Source: Rhineura floridana | Taxonomy: Eukaryota > Chordata > Lepidosauria > Squamata > Rhineuridae | Length of the DNA: 64,000 nt | Direction of reading: 5' to 3' | Assembly (NCBI RefSeq): GCF_030035675.1 | Contig: NC_084481.1 | Location: forward strand, 234,204,927 to 234,268,926 | Notes under the pieces: model-generated | Seen by the model: the letters and a program-made list of their open reading frames with translations, nothing else | Told to the model about the DNA's origin: nothing | Databases searched by the model: none | Program-made: the position numbers and the translations under genes | Shown: in pieces, positions 20,481 to 32,735 of the stretch | Layout of the letters: the number at the start of each line of letters is the position of its first letter | Numbering within the stretch: the stretch's first letter is position 1

Positions 20481-21190
20481 TCTTCCCACAATCTGAGAGT
20501 CAAGAGGTGATGATCTCTGTGCCATTGTATGAAGTTCATCCTCCCGGAGCAAGGAAATCCAGGCTGATGTGGCCATGCTGTTGGGCTATTCCCGAGCGGT
20601 AGTCACTAGGCTGCGGTCAGTTGAGCACATAGGCGGCTGAATTTGGTGTGTGTTCTGGCAGGATTGGGATTGGAGTTGGATGGAGCACTGGGCCAAGTTC
20701 CGTGATACATTTTCTACAGGATGGGATATCAATCTATTAAATAAATAAAAGTAAGTGCAGAGGTAAGAATTGGTTATCTCAAGGAGTGCCTCCTCTCATG
20801 CAAAGTTTAATATCGGGCAACAAGGCCTTGCTTCAGGGTCCATCTTATCTGGCTGCTGGATTTGGCCTTTTGTTGGGGGCATAGCCCTGGAAAACTGGGA
20901 CACCTTCCTTTAGGCCGTTAGTTGGCTCCCTCTGGGATATTGTTTTGTAACTGCATTAGGTGCCTTTTCTGGAGCAGCAGTGTGCATGTCATCCTGACCT
21001 GTGGAATGCGGCACTGAGCACAGAATTCTGCTTCCTAAGGAATTGCGTTGATTGTTGCTATGGTTTATTAAGGGTCTTTGTAAACCAGGTGTTTAGCCCT
21101 TATTGGTGCAACGATGCACATAATGTCAGCCACTATTGGGCCAGAAAATTCATGTCTACTGCAGAAAAGGAAGCTGCTTAATACTGAATC

Positions 21191-21378
21191 GAGAGCCAGT
21201 GTGGCGTAGTGGTTAAGGTGTCGGACTGTGACCTGGGAGGCCAGGGTTCAAATCCCCCCACAGCCATGAAGCGCACTGGGTGACCTTGGGCCAGTCACTG
21301 CCTCTCAGCCTCATGAAAACCCTGTTCATAGGGTTGCCATAAATCGGAATCGACTTGAAGGCAGTACATTTACATTTT
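21191..21378 (+). mobile_element. Sauria-type SINE, short form
   Basis: The tRNA-like head (ccagtgtggcgtagtggtta, then ccagggttcaaatcccccca) runs into cactgggtgaccttgggcca. It ends with the BovB-like tail ccataaatcggaatcgactt gaaggcagta. It shows the head used at 41580 joined to the tail used at 1668. Confidence 0.82.
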
Positions 21379-21536
21379 TTATACTGAGTCAGACCACTGA
21401 TCCATCTAGCTCAGTACTGTCTACACTGTCTGGCAGCGGCTCTCTGGGTATTCAGGGAGGAGTCTCTCCCAGCCATGCCTGGAGATGCCCCTGGGGCAAG
21501 GCAAACGCTCTGCCACTGAACTGCAGCCCTTCCAAA
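21379..21536 (-). mobile_element. tRNA-derived SINE, antisense
   Basis: actgagtcagaccactgatc, then gtctacactgtctggcagcg and ctctgccactgaactgcag, the reverse of the SINE at 45390. It directly follows the Sauria SINE. Confidence 0.8.
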
Positions 21537-21562
21537 TAAACATATTTGAGATGTCTCCAGAT

Positions 21563-22216
21563 TAGAGATGTAAAATTTCCAGAAATTTAGAAGCCATGGG
21601 AAAAAACTTTTCCTCCCAGAAAAAAAGAAATTTTTGGAAAAATGGGAAAAAAATGCAATATTAGCACTTTTTACAGATTGAAAGTCACTTTGTTACTTCA
21701 GGAACATCAAATGTAAATATGTACAAGTTGGTTTGCCATAAAATTGTCACATGTGGTATATTAAAAGTACATTTTATTCAAACAATTATTACAAATTGAA
21801 TTTACTTTTTAAAATTTTTACTTTTTTTTTTTGGTAACAAATGGATCTACAAGATTCTGAACTGTAAGGAACCTCTTTCATATTTCCAGTTTATGAGGAG
21901 CAGGCAAAAAGCAAAAAAGAGAAGAAACCATCAACATGAATAACAAAGAAAATTATTTATGTCTGCGCTAGTCCTCTACAGTGTCAAGCAGACATAAAGC
22001 ATCTATTCCCATAAAAAGAACTGAGAAGAAGGGGGGACCAAGATTCAGTGAAACATTTTATTCATCATGCTAAAATAAAACATTGCATAATCCATTTTCT
22101 TCATTTTTTTTCAATTTTTCCAATTTTTTGGAAAAAAATAAAAAAATGGTTTCAGAAAAAAAGCCCATTTTCCCCCCTGAATTTTTCTGGTTTTTCCCCA
22201 GGCCTTCACATCTCTA
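21563..22216. mobile_element. hAT-type non-autonomous element, 654 bp
   Basis: It begins tagagatgt and ends acatctcta. It is flanked by an exact 8-bp duplication, ctccagat, at 21555-21562 and 22217-22224. Both ends carry AT-rich arms around ggaaaaa and ttttccc words that pair imperfectly. The interior is AT-rich with no transposase frame. Confidence 0.85.
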
Positions 22217-22227
22217 CTCCAGATTGA

Positions 22228-22605
22228 ACATAGGATACTGCCCTTATGCCAAGACAGGCCATTGGTCCATCTTGCTCAGTATTGTCTACCCTGACTGGCA
22301 GCGGCTCTCCATCAGTTTCAGATGGGCGTCTTCCCAGCCCTTTGGGGAGATTTATTTATTTATTACATTTATATACCGCCCCATAGCTGAAACTCTCCGG
22401 GTGGTTTACAGCAATTAAAAACATTAAAACAAATATACACATTTAAAAACACAATGGGGAGGTATATAAATGCAATAAATAAATAAATAAAATAAAATAA
22501 AAAATTTAAAAACGATTTAAAAACCAAGATGCCAAGGATTGAACCTGGGACCTTCTGCTTGTAAGGCGGATGCTCTGTCATGGAGCCAAGGCCCGTCCTT
22601 GTCCC
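22228..22605 (-). mobile_element. tRNA-derived SINE, antisense, split by a LINE tail
   Basis: The left part (22228-22346) has the SINE 3' half (gccattggtccatcttgctc, then gactggcagcggctctcc). The right part (22530-22605) has the head (gattgaacctgggaccttct). Between them, 22347-22530 is a LINE 3' UTR (accgccccatagctgaaact, then gggtggtttacagc) with A-rich tails. Confidence 0.8.
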
Positions 22606-22935
22606 TCACCGGCTAGTCTGCATAGTTTTCCTTGGGGGAGAAGCTGAGGGCTTGGTGCTGTCCTGGGTTGACATCCCAGTTCAGGCAGCGGCCTTGCTGA
22701 GGAAGCTGTAGACTTCTTTGCACCTCAGTTACTCATCTGTATAATAAGCAAATATATTTGGATGCTGTCGAGTAATGCATTGCACAATGGTTTTTGCTGC
22801 TGGGTAAGTGCAGCAAAGAATAATTGGGCTGTCTCCCTTGCTTTCCACCTGCCAGCCTGCACTGTTTTTTGGGCTTGCTTCTGGCTTAGTCTTTTGATAT
22901 TAGAACTGGCCAACAAGCGCTCTCCCCCGCTTGTG

Positions 22936-23075
22936 ATTTATTTTATTTATTTATTACATTTGTATACCACCCCATAGCCGAAGCACTCTGGGCGGTTTAC
23001 AACAATTAAAACATTAAAAACAAATATACAAATTTAAAAACACTTAAAAAAAAAAACAATTTAAAAACATATTTT
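22936..23075 (-). mobile_element. L2-type LINE tail, antisense
   Basis: attacatttgtataccaccc, then catagccgaagcactctggg and cggtttacaac, a family also at 22347, 35050 and, reversed, 50330. Confidence 0.75.
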
Positions 23076-24794
23076 GTGATGTGTCTGCTCCAGGTGGTTT
23101 CCCACATGGGGGGCATAAGAAGGTTGCTCTCCAACTTGATGTAACAGACTTGGTGTGGAAAGTAAGCTTCTAGCCCTCATGGCTGCAGAGATAAACTTGA
23201 GAGCGTGCCCTGGGAAATTTTTGGTGCGGCAGGATCGTGTGTTTGGGCAGGACGTGCACCAGTCAAGTGGTCAGGCTTGAATGCTTTGCAGTTCGTTACC
23301 CCCACCCCTTTCCCATAACATGCAGAGGCAGAACAAACTGTATGCAGAAGCAAATAGGGAGTTGGTGTGGTGTAATGGCCTGGAGACTTGAGCTGTGAAT
23401 CGGCAAGCCCATTCTTGAAACGCCTGCTCTGCCAAGAACTCATGAAATGAGTCACTTTAACCATGGTTAGGGCTAACCAGGGCTTCTTCTTTAACCAGGG
23501 CGACAGGCTTGTTAACAACCCTGATTGAGAGTGAACCTAGTTAGCCTTGTGTGCAGTTAATGCTGGAGGCAATGTAATGTTTCACAATGGTGAAGTCTAG
23601 CAGGGGGATTCATGCTGCAAAAAGGGAATGGCTGGGAAAAGGGGTGTTTGATGCTGCAGCCAGCTCCTGTTACTTAACCCTCAATAAGCAATTGGGATTA
23701 CTAGGTGTTCAGAAGTCCTGAAATAGCTTAACAGTTGCTACTGAGACATTTCAAGAGTCAATTCTGCTTGCTTGCTGGATCCAGAGGGTTGACAGTTGTT
23801 AGTGTTTACATCAGAAGATAACTTCTTTTCATCTTGCATTTTGGCTCAGCTGTTAGGATTTTTCTATTAAGTTCTGAATGGCTGGACCAGAGACCTAGAT
23901 TTTTGTCCATCTGGCTATGAGAGCCAGGAGCATGGCTGCCTTTAAGATACTTGGCAGAAAGACATTGAAGTGTTGTCAGGCTTGATAGGGAAACGTTAGA
24001 AGAAAGATTCCTCTCCATTGGGTTCTTTTTTAAAAGCTACACATGTGGGTTTTTTCCTGTTAACCTGGCTGCTAAGAATGGCATAATATATTTGCATTCT
24101 CCATCTGTTTTTCTATTCAGAACCAGGGCACAGGGAGGACTTAGTGTTTTCTAAAGGGAAGAGGGATGTTTAGACAGCCAACCTGAACACAGTCATGTGA
24201 ACTCAGGGGATCTTGCTTCTTGTATAAGATTGGTCTGTTAAATGCAGGCTCTGAACTGAAGTGAGCTGCCCTGGAGTTCACCTGACAGTGAATGCAAGAT
24301 GTTTCCCCTTGAGCATACAGCAGGGATAAAGGAGTGTTGACAAAGGAATGTTCTTGCCTCTGGGCTGGTTCATACATGCATGCTCATCCCAAGCGCCATG
24401 TGGTGGTTTACACGTGTGTATGAACCATCCCTGATCATGTACCACAGATAAGAGTTTTGGCATCGCTTTGGACACCGTTTGAGTGCCTTTTAGTGGAGTT
24501 TGCTTCCATGGTTCAGCTGCACGTCATCGTATTACATAGCCAGGTAATGTTGCATGTAGGCATGAATCATGCATAGTGTGCATGTGTGTGAGAGTGAGTG
24601 AGTGAGTGTGAGAGTGAGTGTGTGTTGCTGATGTGCAAGTGATGTGTGTGTTGCTTGTACCAGCCCTTCATTCTGTTATTGTGGTGGTCTCTGGAAAGAG
24701 AGTTGAGCAGGCGATGCGGCCCTGGGAGAAGTGGCCCCAGCCGTACAGCAGCTGCCTTCACGACCTGTGGAGCCAAAAAGAGGGAGGGCAGGGC

Positions 24795-24865
24795 TTAGGA
24801 AGCTGCCTTGTGCCAAGCCAGATTATTGGTCCATCATGCTTAGTGGAGGGTCAGACCAAGATTCA
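24795..24865 (-). mobile_element. tRNA-derived SINE fragment, antisense
   Basis: taggaagctgccttgtgcca followed by gccagattattggtccatca is the reversed SINE 3' end. Confidence 0.6.
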
Positions 24866-25053
24866 TGGAAGTAGGTCGTTGTGCGTGCCAAAGTAAGTTA
24901 GCAAAAGGTTCTTGCTCCCCCAGAATGGACTAACCTGCAAGCCCACACATACCAGTGTTAGTCAGGTGTGTCTGTGTGGGAACCCTTTAAAAGCTTCTTC
25001 CTCACCAGAGGCAACCAGTTTATTAAAATCTTGGAAAAGCGCTTCTGCTTCTG

Positions 25054-25200
25054 CAGACTTCTCCAACCTCCAGCCCTCCAAGTGGTTTTTTTTTAGACTA
25101 CAGCTTCCATCGACCTGGGCTGGTGGGAGTTGCAATCCAAAGCGTTCGGGGGAGCATCGGGGCTGGGGACGGCTAGCTCAGGGAGGGTTGGAGAAGTCTG
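25054..25200. mobile_element. hAT-type MITE, 147 bp
   Basis: It begins cagacttctccaacctccag and ends gagggttggagaagtctg, an inverted pair. The inner arms have gactacagcttccatcg and gctggtgggagttgcaatcc. Flanks tgcttctg and tgctgtta share 5 of 8 bases. Confidence 0.72.
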
Positions 25201-25609
25201 TGCTGTTAATCATTGAATGCCCATTTCCCAACGGGCTTTACCGCTGAACTTGCTCTTGTTGCACCAAGCATGCCCAGCGGGCTCTTGTGTAATGGATCTG
25301 AATTCAAATTGCTGGCTTTGTCCCTTGGCTCTGGCAGTTCCCAGAAGACGAGGCCTTTACTCTGCACAGGTCTTGACGTCACCAAAATACTTGTTGGAGC
25401 CTGCCTCTAACTAGTTTGCAGCTGGGTCAGGAGTTACCTGATTATTTTGCTGGAGGGTAAAGTAAGACTCCCGTCAAGGGCTTTTGCAGGAGAACAATCG
25501 TGACTTTCTTTTATGACATTGCAACTTTTAAAAAAGCCAGTGCAGTGCATTAGCTAGATTGCTGGGCCTTGGATGCAGCAAAGTGTTATTATGTGATCCC
25601 AAGGTTGAA

Positions 25610-25680
25610 CCATAACTCAGTGAGTAGAGCATCTGCTTTGTCTGCGGTGGTGGTAGTGGGTGTCCCAGGTTCAGGACTTA
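25610..25680 (+). mobile_element. tRNA-derived SINE head fragment
   Basis: actcagtgagtagagcatct followed by gtcccaggttcagg is a decayed A and B box pair of the tRNA-type SINE. Confidence 0.45.
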
Positions 25681-26717
25681 CCCTCATGGGAGTATTACTT
25701 CATACTAAAGACGCTGTTTTTACCTCCGTTTTCTATTTTCACCGTCCACAGTAAGGGCTCAGTGCCAGCTGCAAACACGATGTTTTCTATTCACACTGAG
25801 GGGAAGGATCAGTCACACAGTTTCCTAACGACCACACCAATTCAACATTTCCACTCCCTCTGGTTACCTGGCAACCGAGCATGCTCAGTTTGTTCTACCA
25901 ATTAGTTTCATTATGAAACAAAACCAACCCGAAAGTGCGATTTACTTGTATTTTCACTGGTGCAGTACAGCTGAAATACAAATCATTGTTTGAGCAGTGT
26001 TATGCTTTTGCACACGAGTTAGAGGGAAAAGAAAAATAGAGGCACCGTTGGCAGCAACATAAAAAAGGCTTACAGAATGGGGGAGAGCAGCCGGAAGTTG
26101 CTTGTCAGCCCGCAGGAAATGAAATGAAAGAAGGGAGGAGGAGGGAGTGGGCGTGGAGAGGGGAACGATTGACAGACCCACCTAAAAGCATCGGAGCATA
26201 GCGTCTGCAAGCACTGGGGAGTGAAGACTTTTCTCCTTCCCTTATCGTATTATCAGCAGATTGGGTTAGTATGGATTTACAGGGGGAAAACTGCACGATA
26301 GCTTCTGTTTGCCGGTAACGTCATGTGAACCATACAAATTAAAAAGGGATGTGAGTAGCACCAAACGCACACTAAACCACTGTGTAGATGAGCCCTCAGT
26401 CTCTGCTTAAAAGGATCTCTGGTAATGGTGCCAAGAAATATCTCTGCCAGAGACCATCTAGAGCGGCTTTTGGTCAGAGCAGCTAGCCTAGATGGACCGT
26501 TCTTTTGATTCGGCTTCATATGTTCAAATGACTGGTTCTCCTTAAATTCCTTGGAGGGAATGTTGTGGGGCTTAAAGCCCTGTTGCTTTGTCATGCTGAA
26601 AGTGTAGCATCCTTGTTCATCCCATGCATGGTACGGGAGGCTCTCTACCTTCTTTGACCTTGCAACAATGGCCTGGTTGTGAGGTAGGGGTCCATCATTC
26701 CTGGTTTTGGGGTGGAG

Positions 26718-26744
26718 AGCTGCAGAGAGAGAGAGAGAGAGAGA
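26718..26744. repeat. (GA)n microsatellite
   Basis: A simple run of ga dinucleotides. Confidence 0.9.
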
Positions 26745-27002
26745 GTTGCCCAAGGCTATGGAATGAGACCTTTGCATGCGGCTTTAGGAAGTGCAAGCGA
26801 GGGAGGCTCGCATTAACCTGCAAGCCAAATGGGCTTTCTCCCTATTCCCAGGTGAAATCCATGGGGAAGTTCCCCCTCCTCTGCTTTTGACCAGCTTCCA
26901 CTTATTTCTGCGGGGGCTTGTGTGGAACAGCTGCTTTCTCCAGAAAGGTGGCTGTTAAAATATTTTCAAATAAGTAATAAAATGCCCAGTGAATTAGACC
27001 TA

Positions 27003-27208
27003 TAGCTGATAGGAAGCTGCTTTCTGCTGCGTCAGTCCTTTGGTCCATCTAGCTAAGTTTTGTTGACACTGACTGGCAGCAGCTCCTGCAGGGCTTCAGG
27101 CAGGGAGTCTTTCCCAGTCCTGTCTTGGGATGCCATTGGGGGTTGAACCTGGGACCTTCTACATGCAGATCAGAGGCTCCACCACTCAGCTGTGGCCCTT
27201 CCCCTACA
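27003..27208 (-). mobile_element. tRNA-derived SINE, antisense, near full length
   Basis: Reversed order: aggaagctgctttctgctgc, then ggtccatctagctaagtttt, gttgaacctgggaccttcta and the head ccaccactcagctgtggccc. It is one of the most complete copies of the family. Confidence 0.82.
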
Positions 27209-27292
27209 ACTCCGATCTGTCTGCCTTCCACTCCAGCCTTTTTAAACAGTTCTGAAACGGTCTAATTGTGAGATTCTTCCCCCTGCCCCAGT

Positions 27293-27382
27293 CCGTCCGT
27301 CCGTCCGTCCGTCCGTCCGTCCGTCCGTCCGTCCGTCCGTCCGTCCGTCCTTCCTTCCTTCCTTCCTTCCTTCCTTCCTTTT
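27293..27382. repeat. Compound microsatellite (GTCC)n-(TTCC)n
   Basis: About 59 bases of gtcc repeats switch to about 30 bases of ttcc repeats at roughly 27352. The whole run is pyrimidine-rich on the + strand. Confidence 0.95.
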
Positions 27383-27599
27383 TAAAGAAAAAAACACATA
27401 TGGAAGGAAAACACACATATCTGGAAGAGCTACAGACTGAGAGGTACCACTGCTGGGATGAGACTCTGCTGGGACCATCAAGGGGCAAGTTTTTCCACCT
27501 GCTTTGCCCCCCCACCCTTGCTCTCAGTGACATTTTTCTGGGGACTGTCCTTTACCAGGAAGATGAATGCTTTTGGATAGCTGTTGATGCTTTTTAGAA

Positions 27600-27735
27600 A
27601 TGCTGTAATTTTGTTAGTTTGATTTTTTGTAAATTGTGTTGTTTTTTATTTGCATTTCTGTTTTTTATTTGTGTGAAAGCCACCTTGGGGGCCTTTTTGA
27701 CCAAAACGTGGCCTAGAAATAAATAAATAAATAAG
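27600..27735 (+). mobile_element. L2-type LINE tail
   Basis: T-rich 3' UTR, then aaagccaccttgggggcctt, cgtggcctagaaataaataa and an AAATA tail. Confidence 0.65.
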
Positions 27736-27763
27736 GCTGGAATCTTGAATCTGCTGCTTAACC

Positions 27764-27903
27764 CAAGCGTTGCCAATCTGATGCCCTCCGGATGTTGCTA
27801 GACTCCGTCTGCCAACAGCTCCAGCCAGCATGGGTGTGGTGGGTGGGGATGATGGGAATCGTCGTCCAACAATGTCTGGAGGGCATCTGGCTGGCAAAGG
27901 CTG
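27764..27903. mobile_element. hAT-like palindromic MITE
   Basis: caagcgttgccaatctgatg and ccctccggatgttg pair with caatgtctggagggcatctg and gctggcaaaggctg. No target duplication is visible. Confidence 0.6.
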
Positions 27904-28289
27904 ACACAGAACCCCTCCGTGGCCAGCTGTGGACCCGCTCGAAAAAACACCCTGCTGCTTTCCTGCTGCTGCGTTTCTCCCTGGTGGGAGAGAAAAGCCA
28001 GCTGAGAGGGGTGATTTTGAGCAGATGAGCCGCTGGCAGGTGAAGGGTTGGGCAGCCTCAGGAGGGGCAGGTGGGTATTGAGGAGTGACCCATCCGGTGT
28101 GGTTTGGCCCTGAAGTTCCTGTGGGGGAGGGAGAGACAGAGGAGGAATCCGCATGCCTTGAAGTCAGAAAGCCACTTCAGTGTGAAGCTGGTACCTGTCT
28201 CACCTCCACTTTGCTTGGGGGGTGGAAGGGAACCAGTGCAACAGCAGCATCCAAAATTCAGAAGTGCATTAAATTCTCTTAAGAGGGAG

Positions 28290-28575
28290 GGGGCCATTCG
28301 GTGGCAGAACACTTGCTTTTCATACCAGAGGCTCCAGGTTCAGCCCCTGGAATCTCCACTCGAAATGGATCCCTAGTAACAGGCCTGGAAAACACTGGCA
28401 ATCTTGTGGAGACAGTCGGAGAACTGCCTGGGACTAAACCGTCCTTCCCCAACCTGGTGCCTTCCAGATGCTGTGGACTACAACTCCCATCAGCCCCAGC
28501 CAGCCCAGCAAAGGCTGGGCTATATGGAGCTGGCCTGATCCAGCAGGCTCTTCTTATGTTCTTATGTTCTTATGA
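28290..28575 (+). mobile_element. Mosaic: tRNA-type SINE, half MITE, CR1 tail
   Basis: 28290-28440 has the SINE head and body (tcggtggcagaacacttgct, then caggttcagcccctgg). 28445-28515 is half of a MITE with tggactacaactcccatcag. 28520-28575 is a CR1 end, ggcctgatccagcaggctct, with three ttcttatg units. Confidence 0.7.
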
Positions 28576-30214
28576 GCGCTGGTCTGAAGAGATCCGCGTG
28601 CATTTGTGTGTCCTTTGAAAGCCTCTCTGCAGATGAGGATCAGGTGCAGATCTGCAGTTGCATCTTCTCCCCTGGACTTAGCTGCTGCACTAAGGCGGCT
28701 GCCTCTCTGGAGCCTGCCTGAGAACTTCTCTTTGTCTTGGGCCTCATTTGTACAAGGAGCTGATGATTGCCTGAAGTGCGTTAGGCCTGATCAGGGCTTG
28801 CGTGATGGAATCCCTATGTATTAAAACCAAACTTGTTAGGAAGGTGGTTTCTTCCCTAGCTTTCTTCCCGACACTCTTTTTTTCCTTGTGCGGGGATTTA
28901 TTCTTTATTCTTTATTCATGTTACTAAGCCTTGGCCCTATGTGCACAGCTTGTTCAGTGGGACCAACAGGTTGGTGTTTGTTTGGGAAGCGCTAAGGGGT
29001 GTGGGTCACTATAAGTCGGGATTGACGTGAAGGCAGTCCATCTTCAAGGGGGGTGTGTGTGTGTTTCATCACAGTGGTAGTCACCTTCTTAAAAAGGGCT
29101 TTGAAGAAGGAGTGGAAGCAAGAGATTTCAGGGAAAGTAGCTGCTATCAGTGACTGGCTAAACTGGGATTGGGGCAGCCACACCTAGAACATGGCATTGG
29201 GGGTGTCTCTTCACCCCAGAGTTCCTGCAGCCAGTTGTTGGAGCTTTGAGAGCAGCCAACTGGACGTTCTGCTCTGTTGACAAGACAGAGGCAGAAGGCC
29301 CAGATCCCAGTAATTTTCCTAACAGTAGCAGCGACCAATGCAGAAAATCCTTCAGTCTGCCAATCACAGGAACTGATTAATGTTGCACATCTCTGTTGCT
29401 GTCTCAGCCTGAGGGGGTTCTCTAGCCCTTAACGCACACAGGGTTGACTGCCATTCCTGATTCTCCAAGCCATGACTCCCCCTCCCCCTTGTGTCCTCAG
29501 ATTCAGTTAGTTGCTTACTCTTGTGCACCACTTGTAGTTTGCCATCAACACTTAAACTGGCAAGCTATGGTTTGCTCTGCTTCTCCAAATCAGAATTCCA
29601 AACCATGGTTTGCAATTCTGTTTTGGAGGGCAAGTACAAATGGCGGCGTGCATGTTAATAGAAATGCGTGTGGTGTGTTGAAGAAGGAGGAGCTGACTGA
29701 GCAGGAGGAGGGAGTGTGTTTAGTTTGGAGCAGCCTCCCTCAACTGGCTGGAGTGAATGGGAGAGGGAGGGTACGAGGTTGGGGAAAGCTGGTTTGGAGG
29801 ATCAAAGATATCGCACTTGTACCAGCCCATAGTCTTTGGTAGCTCAGTCGGCTTACTTGTCCAAGCCTCAAATTGGGAGGTTCCCAGGTCCCCCTGACCC
29901 AAGACAGCAGTTGTGTGTCCTCCTTTCCACCACAAACACCCTCTTTACATGGTTGGTTCTGTAGACTTCCTGTCATTGAAAAGGGAAGTGCCTGGAGCCA
30001 GTTGCAATTCATGCAGCTCTGCTTCCCGCCCCCATTTTTGATTTTCTGACCCGATTCCCAGTTCAGGCTAGGAAATGTTTGCACATGCTCTTGCTCTTTC
30101 TAGATTCTGGACTACTGTGTTTTACTATTTTTAAGCTGGCTTTTCAAGAGTTGAAACTGCATGTTGGAAAAGGCAACAGTCAGACTCCATTGGAAGTCCA
30201 CGCTCTGCAAGCTG

Positions 30215-30475
30215 GTGAAACACATTTGTGCAGTGTTGAGTGTTTTACACCAGGCCCCAGGTTCAATACTTGGCCCCTCTGTTCTGACTGTCAGCATCTT
30301 TTGGGGTTTCAGACAGAGAAAGGTCTCTTCCCCATCACTTACAACCTGATCCTGTTATGGGAAGGGACATTTCTCTGCCTGAAACTTCAGAAAGGTGCTG
30401 ACAGTCAGAGTAGACGATAGTGGGCTAGAAAGACCAATGGTTTGATGTGGTACGAAGACAGCTTCACATCTCATA
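30215..30475 (+). mobile_element. tRNA-derived SINE, decayed
   Basis: caggccccaggttcaatact is the B-box region. The body ends with gaccaatggtttgatgtgg. The middle repeats the cagacagagaaagg / ctgcctgaaacttcagaaag theme, so a second partial copy may be included. Confidence 0.55.
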
Positions 30476-31289
30476 GATTTGTTAGACTAGTGCTGGTTCT
30501 CATGCAAGAAAAAGTGCTTGGAAAGAAATCTAGGAAATAGCATGGTGTAGAATAGGAATCATTCAGAAGGGAAAGATCCATCTTGTCTAGACGTGTTTAA
30601 CCATCTGGCTGTATCTACCGGAGATTTGAACTGCTGGCACTGCCGAATGAATTGTTGATGGTCCCCGGAAGCAGAGTGTGTTCTGTTCCTAACCCACTTC
30701 CCACATGGCTGGCTTTTGTTTTGCCAAGATGAATTTGCTGCATTCTGGGTTTTGCACTTCTGCTTCATACATTTGTCATTATTTTTTAAAACGGTTCTGC
30801 CGTTTGTTATTGATAGGTATTTTATGTCAGATTTACCAGTTATTCTGAGTCATCTGGAGAGTCTTCCTTGAGCTGAAAGGCAGGATCTGAGTCTTTCTCT
30901 CCCTCTTTTTTTTTAATCTGTCGGAATTTGCACCACCCTGAAGGTCTCTTACAGTTTTTTTTAATTGTTTGCTCTCATTAACACAAACCTGTTTGGGGAG
31001 TGCATGAATTTCACAGAAGGTCAAGAATTTGATTCCTGTTCTTCTATACCTCCTTAAAGAGAATTCTGAACTGCAATCCGTGTTGGTTTAGAAGGGGGGC
31101 AGGAACAATTTAGATCTGGATCTCCTGGTAGATCTTGGGGTGATATGCAGTAGATAGGCAATGATTTCTGACTCCCAAATGTTACATAATTGGAAGGAAC
31201 AAAATTGCACAAATATACACAGCCGCACACCCCACGTGCTGCCACTTTAAATTACACTGATGTGAAACGAAGAAAGCCTGGGATAACCA

Positions 31290-31440
31290 GTAGTGGATTA
31301 TTTATTCATTTATTTATTTGTTATGCTTATATCCTGTCCTTCCTCCCAGAAAGAGCCCAGGGCGGCAAATGCCAAAACACTAAGAACATATATAAAAAAA
31401 CACGTTAACAACAAAACATTTTTTAAAAAGCTTAAAGCCA
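31290..31440 (-). mobile_element. L2 LINE tail, antisense
   Basis: atttattcatttatttattt, then tatcctgtccttcctcccag and gagcccagggcggcaaatgc. Confidence 0.75.
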
Positions 31441-31965
31441 ATCACAAGCATCCGGAAGCATCTCCTGAAGAGTCAGGTCTGCCTCTGGGATTTTGCCTCC
31501 CCAGAATGAACACGAGACAAACGTATAGGAAACCCAGAAGGACATGCAGTGCTTTTTTCCTTCATGAGTAAAATTGTGAGAACGCACAGTTAAAATTTGG
31601 GAGGGTTATCTGCGGGGAGAGAGAGGTGCTTTGGGGGCCAGCTGTGGTTCATGGACTGCCAGCTGCCTACCCCCAAAACACAGGCTAAAGAAATAGCTTT
31701 ATGTGGCATCTCATTTTGGGGGGGAGAGTGGGGCGTCTGTGGGCATCACTGGTGCTTTTAGCCCAGGGTTGGGCAGACTTACTTCATGGTTGCAAGATCC
31801 ACCAACCAGAGCCAAGGGCAAAAGTCATACACCCAGAATTAGAGAATTCTGAGCCCAGGAGTTCGTTATGAGCACCAAAATGAATTTTTCACACAAAAAT
31901 CATTAGATTTGAGATGAAGTGTCAGCAATACGCTGCTGATATCCCCTTCCATTTGTTGTATTTTT

Positions 31966-32140
31966 TTTTAATGCCTCTGAATACCAGTTCCTGAGGAACA
32001 CAAGTGTTGCGCTCAGGTCCTTCTGGCTGGCTTCCCACTGAGGCTTATGGTTGGCCATTGTGAGAACAGGATGCTGGAGTAGATGGGCCCCTTTTGGCCT
32101 GATCCAGCAGGGCTCATGAAATGGACTCTGGTCTATGAAA
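31966..32140 (+). mobile_element. CR1 3' end
   Basis: ctgaataccagttcctgagg, then ttgcgctcaggtccttctgg, gttggccattgtgagaacag and cctgatccagcaggg. It lacks the terminal 8-mer repeat. Confidence 0.85.
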
Positions 32141-32435
32141 TCTTATGTCGTAATACATATGTAAGTCGCTAAGGTGCCACAAGACTCTGCATTGTTTTTT
32201 CTTGTTACACAGACTAATCCAGCCATCCCTCTGGAAATTGGGGCAATGGGCTTCTTCCATCAGTGCTTTCTGACAGCACCCAGCTCAGAGCAAGGCAAGA
32301 CGTTATTATCTGTGTTTTAAGTACAAATGTCTTGCCTTCAGACTTGGCGTCTCACTGGGTGCTGAAGTTAGACAGCATGAGCACCAAATTTTGAGCTTTC
32401 TCTCCATGGTGGAGCTGCTTTTAACTTGCCACATG

Positions 32436-32735
32436 ACCATAAGAAAAATCCTGCTGGATCAGGCCAGTTGGCCCATTAGTCCAGCATCCTGTTCTCACAG
32501 TGGCCAGCCAGGTGCCCCAATGGGAAGCCCACCTGAGCGGAAGAGCAACTCTCCCCTCTTGCGATGCCCCCCAGCAACTGGTATTCAGAGGCACATTACC
32601 TTGGACTGTGGAAATAGAACATAGCCGTTCTGGCTAGTAGCCATTAGTAGACTTGTCGTCCACAAATTTGTCTAATGGTGGCCATTGCTACATCTTGTCG
32701 GGGCAAATTCCATACTTTTAACTAACCCTTTGTGA
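32436..32735 (-). mobile_element. CR1 3' end, antisense
   Basis: cataagaaaaatcctgctgg, then gcatcctgttctcacagtgg and gccattgctacatcttgtcg, in the same order as the left end of the long CR1 at 56709. Confidence 0.88.

Noticed and set aside
27204-27597. Open frames with VRPS or DGRT repeats
   Set aside because: They are translations of the tetranucleotide microsatellite.
29840-29905. A tRNA-type SINE head (tagctcagtcggcttacttg)
   Set aside because: Only the A-box-like part is present and no body or tail follows, so it could be chance.
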